Source: Streptomyces sp. NBC_00820 (GTDB lineage: Bacteria > Actinomycetota > Actinomycetes > Streptomycetales > Streptomycetaceae). From it: a stretch of 64,000 bases of DNA. The notes under the pieces were generated by a model, which was not told the origin of the DNA, did not search any database, and was given only the letters and a program-made list of their open reading frames with translations. This document shows, in pieces, positions 57,776 to 64,000 of the stretch. The position numbers were made by a program, and so were the translations under genes. The number at the start of each line of letters is the position of its first letter. Position 1 is the first letter of the stretch. The stretch spans positions 5,808,501 to 5,872,500 of the forward strand of contig NZ_CP108882.1 of assembly GCF_036347055.1 (NCBI RefSeq), given 5' to 3'.

Positions 57776-59377
57776 ATGCCCCCGACCCTCGCCTCGCTCG
57801 TCCACCACTCCGCGCTCAAGCTGACCGTGCGCGCGGGCGAGGACCGCCTCGACGTGCCCGTGCGCTGGGCGCACGTCAGCGAGCTGGCCGACCCCGTGCC
57901 CTACATGGAGGGCGGTGAGCTGCTGCTGATCACCGCGCTCAAGCTGGACGCGGACAACCCGGAGGCGATGCGGCGGTATGTGAAGCGGCTGGTCGGCGCG
58001 GGTGTCGTCGGGCTCGGGTTCGCCATCGGCGTCAACTACGAGGACATCCCCGAAGCCCTCGTCGAAGCCGCCGAACAGGAGGGGCTGCCACTGCTGGAGG
58101 TGCCCCGCCGCACCCCCTTCCTCGCCATCAGCAAGGCCGTCTCCGCCGCGATCGCCGCCGACCAGTACCGGGCGGTGACGGCGGGCTTCGCGGCCCAGCG
58201 TGAACTGACCAGGCAGACGCTGACCGCCGGCCCCGAGGGCCTCCTCGCCGCGCTCGCCGCCCAGGTCGACGGGTGGGCCGCGCTGTACGACGCCTCGGGT
58301 GCCGTCGTCGCCGCCGCGCCCGAGTGGGCCGGCCGCCGGGCCGCCCGGCTCACCACCGAGGTCGAACGGCTGCGGGACAGGCCCGCGCCCGCCTCCGCGG
58401 TGGTCGCCGTCCCGGACAACGAGGACCGGGTGGAGCTGCACTCCCTCGGCACCGGCCGCCGTCCGCGCGCCGCGCTCGCCGTCGGTACGGCCGCGGCCCT
58501 GGGCACCGCCGAGCGGTACGCCGTCCACTCCGCGATCGCCCTGCTCACCCTCACCACCGAACGCTCCCGCTCCCTGTACGCGGCCGAGCAGCGGATCGGG
58601 GCGGCCGTCCTGCGCATGCTGCTCGCCGGGGAGCCGGACCACGCCCGGGCCGTCGCCGGGGACCTGTACGGCGGTCTGCTGGACGCGCCCTTCCGGGTGA
58701 TCGTCGCCGAGGTGGCCTCCGGGCCGGCCGCGCGGTCGCACACCGAGGCGGACGCCGACGCGCTGGGCGAACTCGCGGAGGTGGTGGAGTCGGCGGCCGC
58801 GCGGTCCGGGGAGAGCGTGCTGGTCGTACCGGACGGGGACCGGCTGGTGGTGCTGGCCGCGGACGGGGGAGCGGCCGTGGCCGCCTGCGTCGCGCACGCG
58901 GCGGCGCTGGAGGCCGCGCGGCCGGTGCGGGAGCAGGCGGGCGGCGACGAGCAGGAACTGGTCGTCGGGCTGTCCGCCCCGGTCGGGCCGATCGCCGCGA
59001 CCGCCGCGTACAAGCAGGCCGAGCAGGCGCTGTCCGTGGCGCGGCGGCGGGGCCGGGTGTGCGTGGAGCACGAGCAGCTGGCGGCGGGGTCGGTGCTGCC
59101 GTTGCTGGCCGACGACGCGGTGAAGGCGTTCGCCGACGGGCTGCTGCGGGCGCTGCACGAGCACGACGCAACGGGGCGGGGCGACCTGGTCGCCTCCCTG
59201 CGGGCGTGGCTCTCCCGGCACGGCCAGTGGGACGCGGCGGCTGCCGACCTGGGCGTCCACCGCCACACCCTGCGCTACCGGATGCGCAGGGTCGAGGAGA
59301 TCCTCGGACGCTCCCTGGACGATCCGGACGTACGGATGGAGCTGTGGCTCGCCCTGAAGGCCACGTCGGCGGAGTGA
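57776..59377 (+). CDS. PucR-family transcriptional regulator
   Basis: 533-residue regulator. The N-terminal purine-catabolism-type ligand domain spans about residues 1-125 (TLASLVHHSALKLTVRAGEDRLDVPVRWAHVSELADPVPYMEGGELLLIT). A GGDEF-like/CdaR middle region follows. The C-terminal PucR helix-turn-helix reads AWLSRHGQWDAAAADLGVHRHTLRYRMRRVEEILGRSLDDPDVRMELWLAL. It lies between gabT and the succinate-semialdehyde-type dehydrogenase. It is a good candidate activator of GABA/polyamine catabolism, as PucR-type regulators often control adjacent aminotransferase and dehydrogenase genes. Confidence 0.85.
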   Translation: MPPTLASLVHHSALKLTVRAGEDRLDVPVRWAHVSELADPVPYMEGGELLLITALKLDADNPEAMRRYVKRLVGAGVVGLGFAIGVNYEDIPEALVEAAEQEGLPLLEVPRRTPFLAISKAVSAAIAADQYRAVTAGFAAQRELTRQTLTAGPEGLLAALAAQVDGWAALYDASGAVVAAAPEWAGRRAARLTTEVERLRDRPAPASAVVAVPDNEDRVELHSLGTGRRPRAALAVGTAAALGTAERYAVHSAIALLTLTTERSRSLYAAEQRIGAAVLRMLLAGEPDHARAVAGDLYGGLLDAPFRVIVAEVASGPAARSHTEADADALGELAEVVESAAARSGESVLVVPDGDRLVVLAADGGAAVAACVAHAAALEAARPVREQAGGDEQELVVGLSAPVGPIAATAAYKQAEQALSVARRRGRVCVEHEQLAAGSVLPLLADDAVKAFADGLLRALHEHDATGRGDLVASLRAWLSRHGQWDAAAADLGVHRHTLRYRMRRVEEILGRSLDDPDVRMELWLALKATSAE

Positions 59378-59450
59378 CCGTTCCCCAGGACCCTCGGCCT
59401 GTGCCCACCCACCACCCGACTCGGTCCGCTTGGAAGAAGCCTGTGCTTTC

Positions 59451-59566
59451 AGCCCGTCCGGCGTTTGAGGACGAGGCCGTCCAGGCCGATCGGGGTCGAA
59501 GGGGCGGAGCCCCTGGGGGATGGTGGGGGTCCCCCCTGCTCGAGCGCAGCCGAGAGCTTGGGGGAG
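59451..59566. repeat. Streptomyces dispersed intergenic repeat element
   Basis: The stretch contains GTCCGGCGTTTGAGGACGAG, then GGGGCGGAGCCCCT. After that come GGGGGTCCCCCC, CTGCTCGAGCGCAGCCGAGAG and CTTGGGGGAG. These blocks recur, in this order, in intergenic DNA of many streptomycetes. Several are inverted repeats able to fold. A GGCGG/GGGGGC microsatellite follows at 59572-59597. It occupies a third of the gap between the PucR and dehydrogenase genes. Confidence 0.7.
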
Positions 59567-59746
59567 GGCAGGGGCGGCGGGGGCGGCGGGGGCGGGAAAC
59601 GCGGGGCCTCGGCCCCCACCTCGCCAAACCGGAGCATCTTCGATCGCCACCCGTACGACTCGGACAAGCGACCCCCGCGAGCCCCCGCCCTACGGTGTAG
59701 GACGACCGACAGAACACCCTCAACGCGGAAGGGTCGGGACTCGCAA

Positions 59747-61210
59747 ATGCCCCAGGAAATGAACGTGGGGACCACCCACGCCTTCTGGCTCGCCGGCCGC
59801 CAGGCCACCGGCGAGGACACCTTCGACGTCACCTCCTCGTGGGACGGCCGCCTCGTCGCCCAGGTGAGCGTGCCGACCGACGCGCAGGTCGAGGAGGCCG
59901 TGGCCGCCGCCCACGCCGTCCGCGACGAGTTCGCCGCCACCCCGGCCCACGTACGCGCCGCCGCCCTCGACCACGTCAGCAAGCGCCTGGCCGAGCGCAC
60001 CGAGGAGATCGCCCAGCTGATCTCCGCCGAGAACGGCAAGCCGATCAAGTGGGCCCGCGGCGAGGTCGGCCGTGCCGTCTCCGTCTTCCGGTTCGCCGCC
60101 GAGGAGGCCCGCCGCTTCAACGGCGGCGAGGCCCAGCGCCTCGACACCGACGCCGGCGGCAAGGGCCGCCTCGCGCTGACCCGCCGCTTCCCCAAGGGCG
60201 TCGTCCTCGGCATCGCGCCGTTCAACTTCCCGCTGAACCTGTGCGCGCACAAGGTCGCCCCGGCCATCGCCGCCGGTGTCCCGATCATCCTGAAGCCGGC
60301 CCCGGCCACCCCGCTGTCCGGCCTCGTCCTGGGCGACCTGCTCGCCGAGACCGACCTGCCGGCCGGCTCCTGGAGCATCCTTCCGGTCACCAACGACAAG
60401 ATGCCCGCCCTCGTCCAGGACGAGCGCCTGCCGGTCATCTCCTTCACCGGTTCCGAGAAGGTCGGCTACGCGATCATGGACTCGGTGCCGCGCAAGCACT
60501 GCACCCTGGAGCTGGGCGGCAACGGCGCGGCCGTCGTCCTCGGCGACTGGGCGAGCGACGCCGACCTGGACTGGGCCGCGACCCGCATCGCGACCTTCTC
60601 CAACTACCAGGGCGGCCAGTCCTGCATCTCCGTGCAGCGCGTGATCGCGGACGCGTCCGTGTACGACCGCCTGCTGCCGCGCATCGTGGCCGCCGTCGAG
60701 GCCCAGGTCACCGGTGACCCGAGCGACGCCACCACCGACGTCGGCCCGCTGGTCAGCGAGGACGCCGCCCAGCGCGTCGAGGCGTGGGTCGACGAGGCCG
60801 TCGCCGCGGGCGCCCAACTGCTCACCGGCGGCAAGCGCGACGGCGCCACCTACGCGCCGACCGTCCTCGCCGACCTCCCGGCCGGCACCACCCTCGCCTG
60901 CGAGGAGGTCTTCGGACCCGTCCTCAGCGTGCAGAAGGTGGACGGCGAGGCCGAGGCCTTCGCCGCGGTCAACGACTCCAAGTACGGCCTCCAGGCGGGC
61001 GTGTTCACCCACGACCTCCAGGCCGCGTTCCGGGCGCACAGCGCCCTCGAGGTCGGCGGTGTCATCATCGGCGACGTCCCGTCCTACCGTGCCGACCAGA
61101 TGCCGTACGGCGGCGCCAAGCAGTCCGGTGTGGGCCGCGAGGGCGTCCGGTACGCGATGGACGACTACACCTACGAGCGCGTGCTGGTTCTCACCGGCCT
61201 CGCACTCTGA
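59747..61210 (+). CDS. Aldehyde dehydrogenase, succinate-semialdehyde type
   Basis: 487-residue NAD(P)-dependent dehydrogenase. Catalytic Cys293 is in QGGQSCISVQR and the base Glu in LELGGNGAAVVLGD. FNFPLNLCAHKVAPAIAAGVPIILKPAPATP replaces the more common PWNYPL motif. Together with VGREGVRYAMDDYTYERVLV this places it in the glyceraldehyde-3-phosphate/succinate-semialdehyde-like branch. ATG 59747 has GGGAC upstream; the frame to 59465 runs through a repeat and is not coding. Its place beside gabT and PucR favours succinate semialdehyde as substrate. From memory it corresponds to SCO5679. A strong terminator follows. Confidence 0.82.
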   Translation: MPQEMNVGTTHAFWLAGRQATGEDTFDVTSSWDGRLVAQVSVPTDAQVEEAVAAAHAVRDEFAATPAHVRAAALDHVSKRLAERTEEIAQLISAENGKPIKWARGEVGRAVSVFRFAAEEARRFNGGEAQRLDTDAGGKGRLALTRRFPKGVVLGIAPFNFPLNLCAHKVAPAIAAGVPIILKPAPATPLSGLVLGDLLAETDLPAGSWSILPVTNDKMPALVQDERLPVISFTGSEKVGYAIMDSVPRKHCTLELGGNGAAVVLGDWASDADLDWAATRIATFSNYQGGQSCISVQRVIADASVYDRLLPRIVAAVEAQVTGDPSDATTDVGPLVSEDAAQRVEAWVDEAVAAGAQLLTGGKRDGATYAPTVLADLPAGTTLACEEVFGPVLSVQKVDGEAEAFAAVNDSKYGLQAGVFTHDLQAAFRAHSALEVGGVIIGDVPSYRADQMPYGGAKQSGVGREGVRYAMDDYTYERVLVLTGLAL

Positions 61211-61234
61211 CCTGACACGGACAGGTCGGAAAGA

Positions 61235-61274
61235 GAACGGCCGGAGCCCGCTGTGCGGGGGCTCCGGCCGTTCT
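61235..61274 (+). terminator. Intrinsic terminator after the aldehyde dehydrogenase gene
   Basis: GAACGGCCGGAGCCC pairs with GGGCTCCGGCCGTTC around an 8-10 nt loop and is followed by a T-rich tail (TTCTTGTCGTT). It is the best-formed intrinsic terminator in the window. Confidence 0.85.
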
Positions 61275-61309
61275 TGTCGTTCCGCGGAAGTGATCACGCC
61301 ATTCACGGG

Positions 61310-61430
61310 AACGCACATTGATAAAAGCGATCTATTAAACAATAACTCACGCCTATCAAGTGCTGAGATAAGCGCTGCCTATCAAGCAATTGATTGTGCT
61401 TTTGACTTTCCCTCACCAAAGCGCGCACAC
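61310..61430. promoter_or_regulatory. AT-rich control region of the formate/nitrite-type channel
   Basis: About 120 bp, much lower in GC than the surrounding DNA. GCCTATCAAG is directly repeated at 61351-61360 and 61377-61386 (26-bp period, 2.5 helical turns). GATAAAAGCGAT and GATAAGCGCT form a second related pair, and CAATTG is a hexamer palindrome. It lies 200-300 bp before the channel gene start, so a long untranslated leader (61431-61627) is implied. Confidence 0.5.
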
Positions 61431-61627
61431 TTCCTCCCGCACCGGGAGTCGGACATTCGCGGACACGCTGGAAAGCGTCGGCGCAAGCGACCGCATCACC
61501 ATGTGTCGGGCGTGGGCCCTCATGTCGGCCCATCCACGATTCGTCCCGCCCTCCCGTGTCGCCGCCGGGTGGCGATGGCGCCAGGCCCGGCACCTCATTT
61601 CGCTGAGCAGTCGCTGGGAGCACCGTC

Positions 61628-62542
61628 GTGCCGATACCACTTGAAGAGGCCCTGGACATGCAGGTCGAGACCGCGCGGGGCAAGGCCGCCCTGCTCCGGT
61701 CGCCCGGACGCTACCTGGTGCTCTCCGCGCTCGCCGGAGCCTTCATCGGCGTGGGCGTCGTCCTGATGGTCATGGTGAGCGGCCCCCTCGGCCTGGCGCA
61801 CTCCCCCTGGGCCAAGCTGGTCCAGGGTCTGGTCTTCGGTGTGGCGCTGACCCTGGTGATCTTCGCCGGCGGCGAGCTGGCCACCAGCAACATGATGACG
61901 ATGGTCCAGGGCGCCGCCCGCCGCCGCGTACCGGCCCTCGTCGCGCTGGCCGTCATCGTCGCCTCCCTCCTCGGCAACCTGGTCGGCTCCGTCGTCTTCG
62001 CCTGGCTGGTGCACCGTGCCGGGGTGCTGGACGTCGCGGCTGCCCCCGGCAGCCCGGCGCCCGGCGCGACGATGCTGGACGGCATGCTGCACGCGAAGCT
62101 GGCGGAGAGCGGCGACGTGCTGTTCTTCCGCGGGGTGCTGTGCAACTTCCTGGTCTGCCTGACCGTGTGGATGGGCGTGCGGACCCGCTCCGACGCGGCC
62201 CGGATCGTGCTGATCTTCGCGGGCATCCTGGCCTTCGTCGGCTCGGGCTTCGAGCACGTGGTCGCCAACATGACGACCTTCTCGCTGGGCCTGTTCGAGC
62301 ACGTGCCGGGCGTCACCGTGGGCGCCTTCGCCCACAACCTGCTCTTCGTCGGCCTGGGCAACCTCGTGGGCGGCGGCCTGCTGGTCGGCGCGGCGTTCGC
62401 CTTCACCGGCCGCCGCACCGCGCCGGGCGCCACCCCGGGCACCACCCCGGCGGCCGTCCCGGCGCCCCGCTCGGGCGAGAAGTCCGAGACCGCGACCGGG
62501 TCCGAGCCCGCGCTCGCGGCTTCGGCGGGCAAGACCGCCTGA
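61628..62542 (+). CDS. Formate/nitrite transporter family (FNT) channel
   Basis: 304 residues with six helices arranged like FocA/NirC. GGELATSNMMTMVQGAARR (first half-helix region) and GFEHVVANMTTFSLGLF (second) supply the conserved re-entrant segments with the pore His and Asn. LVCLTVWMGVRTRSDAARIVLIF is the middle helix pair. A ~45-residue Ala/Pro-rich C-terminal tail is extra. GTG 61628 follows GGGAG. The substrate could be formate, nitrite or hydrosulfide. The unusual AT-rich upstream region suggests specific, perhaps oxygen-responsive, control. Confidence 0.85.
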   Translation: MPIPLEEALDMQVETARGKAALLRSPGRYLVLSALAGAFIGVGVVLMVMVSGPLGLAHSPWAKLVQGLVFGVALTLVIFAGGELATSNMMTMVQGAARRRVPALVALAVIVASLLGNLVGSVVFAWLVHRAGVLDVAAAPGSPAPGATMLDGMLHAKLAESGDVLFFRGVLCNFLVCLTVWMGVRTRSDAARIVLIFAGILAFVGSGFEHVVANMTTFSLGLFEHVPGVTVGAFAHNLLFVGLGNLVGGGLLVGAAFAFTGRRTAPGATPGTTPAAVPAPRSGEKSETATGSEPALAASAGKTA

Positions 62543-62938
62543 CCCGAGCGCGCGCCCGTACGCGCACCGGCGCGCGTGCCGGTACGCACCGCGCCTTTCC
62601 CGCGCTCCGGCCGGCCCAGGACACGTCACATCCGTCCTCGGCCGGCCGTCGGCGTTCACCGCGCGACTCACCCGACGGAGTTACCACGAATGGCGCAGCG
62701 GGGCCGACCGGACCGGCGGGCCGTTCCTCCGGCCCGCCCGGATCGGCGGCCGCCGCACCCGACCCGGTCTTCCCGGGCGCCGCACCGGCGCCCGGAGCGG
62801 GCGGCCGCCGGAGCCCGCGGAGCCCGATCGCGCGCGCGAGGGGTGGTGGGGTCGGCCCGTTTCGGGTACCAACGATCCAGTAGCACTGGTCGGTAACGAA
62901 CGGTCCGCAATCACCCTTCTCGCGGCGAGGTGAGCCTC
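62543..62938. other. Intergenic region with TetR-like inverted repeat
   Basis: 396 bp. The 5' part is a CG-rich stretch with GCGCGC runs. Near the end TACC-N4-ATCCAGT-N3-ACTGGT-N2-GGTA (62867-62895) forms an imperfect inverted repeat 44 bp upstream of the acyl-CoA dehydrogenase start. It is a plausible TetR-type operator for a fatty-acid gene. A 68-codon Arg-rich frame starting at 62690 has a weak ribosome binding site and is not called. Confidence 0.45.
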
Positions 62939-64000
62939 ATGTCCGCCCCCACCACCCAACGCACCACCGTCACCGAACGCGAGGCCCGCCAGGTGGCGGA
63001 GGCCGCCCGGGAGCAGAACTGGCGCAAGCCGAGCTTCGCCAAGGAACTGTTCCTCGGCCGCTTCCGGCTCGACCTCATCCATCCCCACCCGCTGCCGGAC
63101 GCCGAGAGCGTGCGGCGCGGCGAGGAGTTCCTGGACAGGCTGCACGCCTTCTGCGAGTCCACCATCGACTCCGCCCGCATCGAGCGCGAGGCGCGCATAC
63201 CTGACGAGGTCGTCGCCGGCCTCAAGGAACTCGGCGCCCTCGGCATGAAGATCGACACCAAGTACGGCGGCCTCGGCCTCTCCCAGCTGTACTACAACAA
63301 GGCCCTCGCCCTGGTCGGCTCCGTCAGCCCCGCGGTCGGCGCGCTGCTCTCCGCCCACCAGTCGATCGGCGTGCCGCAGCCGCTGAAGATATTCGGCACC
63401 CAGGAGCAGAAGGACGCCTTCCTGCCCCGCTGCGCCCGCACCGACATCTCCGCCTTCCTGCTCACCGAGCCGGACGTCGGTTCCGACCCGGCACGCCTGG
63501 GCACCACGGCCGTACCGGAAGGCGACGACTACGTCCTCGACGGCGTGAAGCTGTGGACCACCAACGGGGTCGTCGCCGACCTGCTGGTCGTCATGGCGCG
63601 CGTACCGAAGTCGGAGGGGCACCCGGGCGGCATCACCGCGTTCGTGGTGGAGGCCACCGCGGAGGGCGTGACCGTCGAGAACCGCAACGCCTTCATGGGC
63701 CTGCGCGGCATCGAGAACGGTGTCACCCGCTTCCACCAGGTGCGCGTCCCGGCCGCCAACCGCATCGGCCCCGAGGGCGCGGGCCTGAAGATCGCGCTCA
63801 CCACGCTGAACACCGGCCGCCTGTCGCTGCCCGCGATGTGCGCGGGCGCCGGCAAGTGGTGCCTGAAGATCGCCCGCCAGTGGGCCGCCGAGCGCGAGCA
63901 GTGGGGCAAGCCGGTCGCGCTGCACGAGGCCGTCGGCTCCAAGATCAGCTTCATCGCGGCCACCACCTTCGCGCTGGAGGCCGTGGTCGACCTCGCCTCC
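62939..64000 (+). CDS. Acyl-CoA dehydrogenase family protein (3'-truncated)
   Basis: 354 codons are present and the frame is open at the window edge. FAD-dependent dehydrogenase fold: an N-terminal helical domain precedes LKELGALGMKIDTKYGGLGLSQLYYNKALA. The flavin-binding DISAFLLTEPDVGSDPARLGTTA, VKLWTTNGVVADLLVVMARV and MGLRGIENGVTRFHQVRVP form the middle beta domain. TLNTGRLSLPAMCAGAGKWCLKIARQWAAEREQWGKPV begins the C-terminal helices. The length before these motifs is greater than in short-chain enzymes, consistent with the very-long-chain/FadE-like group. ATG 62939 follows CGAGGTGAG. The missing C-terminus should hold any extension domain. Confidence 0.88.
   Translation, partial: MSAPTTQRTTVTEREARQVAEAAREQNWRKPSFAKELFLGRFRLDLIHPHPLPDAESVRRGEEFLDRLHAFCESTIDSARIEREARIPDEVVAGLKELGALGMKIDTKYGGLGLSQLYYNKALALVGSVSPAVGALLSAHQSIGVPQPLKIFGTQEQKDAFLPRCARTDISAFLLTEPDVGSDPARLGTTAVPEGDDYVLDGVKLWTTNGVVADLLVVMARVPKSEGHPGGITAFVVEATAEGVTVENRNAFMGLRGIENGVTRFHQVRVPAANRIGPEGAGLKIALTTLNTGRLSLPAMCAGAGKWCLKIARQWAAEREQWGKPVALHEAVGSKISFIAATTFALEAVVDLAS

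Noticed and set aside
62690..62896. 68-codon Arg/Pro-rich frame before the acyl-CoA dehydrogenase gene
   Set aside because: The ribosome binding site is weak, codon composition is non-coding-like, and it overlaps the probable operator and promoter of the next gene.

Overview
The window is high-GC actinobacterial chromosome with codon use and gene content typical of Streptomyces. Support comes from a conservon operon (cvnABCD), an LAXTG-anchored surface protein, Streptomyces-type dispersed intergenic repeats, a DasR-type operator at a chitinase gene and many GTG/TTG starts. From memory of the gene content, the outer parts resemble the S. coelicolor SCO5655-SCO5679 neighbourhood (polyamine catabolism, chitinase, gabT, PucR regulator, aldehyde dehydrogenase). 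That correspondence was not computed.

Layout. 1-3764: thiamine-type ABC importer (binding protein cut by the window edge, permease, ATPase), with a 29-codon repeat-built mini-ORF coupled between permease and ATPase. 3783-9437: mycothiol-dependent isomerase-like enzyme, LAETG surface protein, LOG-family protein, VOC protein and an ABC exporter pair whose ATPase has a degenerate signature motif. 9681-14903: first polyamine block (aminotransferase, Lrp regulator, divergent aldehyde dehydrogenase, orphan polyamine-binding lipoprotein) with a triplicated intergenic repeat. 14981-15934: 5'-nucleotidase. 16242-23418: a complete four-carbon acid-sugar operon (L-threonate and D-erythronate dehydrogenases, isomerase, OtnK kinase, OtnC decarboxylase, MFS importer, FadR-type GntR regulator) preceded by a 9-bp-arm inverted repeat. 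23543-28436: lipoprotein, then an unassigned trio (2-TM protein, cupin-like protein, inositol-monophosphatase-family protein) and a divergent ion permease. 28538-34417: a single 1959-residue gene fusing TIR, a catalytically dead phosphoesterase-like domain, NACHT, pentapeptide repeats and about 15 WD40 repeats. This is the best candidate for an undescribed immune-type system. 34505-39334: probable leaderless membrane protein, conservon with GAF protein, small protein. 39516-42944: GDPD, adenosine deaminase, DUF4190-like protein, NADAR protein.

43017-50375: second polyamine block (aldehyde dehydrogenase, potDABC, gamma-glutamylputrescine oxidase-like flavoenzyme) behind an inverted repeat. 50403-53484: Crp-like site, small protein, DasR-site-controlled GH18 chitinase and a PAP2 phosphatase whose tail overlaps the chitinase antisense. 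53895-61210: gabT, a membrane ATPase, a PucR regulator and a succinate-semialdehyde-type dehydrogenase. 61235-64000: formate/nitrite-type channel with an AT-rich control region, and a truncated acyl-CoA dehydrogenase.

How the genes work together. PotABCD imports putrescine or spermidine. The flavoenzyme, aminotransferases (9681, 53895) and three aldehyde dehydrogenases convert it through GABA to succinate, with Lrp and PucR regulators nearby. The otn operon feeds threonate and erythronate to dihydroxyacetone phosphate. No tRNA, rRNA, CRISPR array or transposase was recognised.
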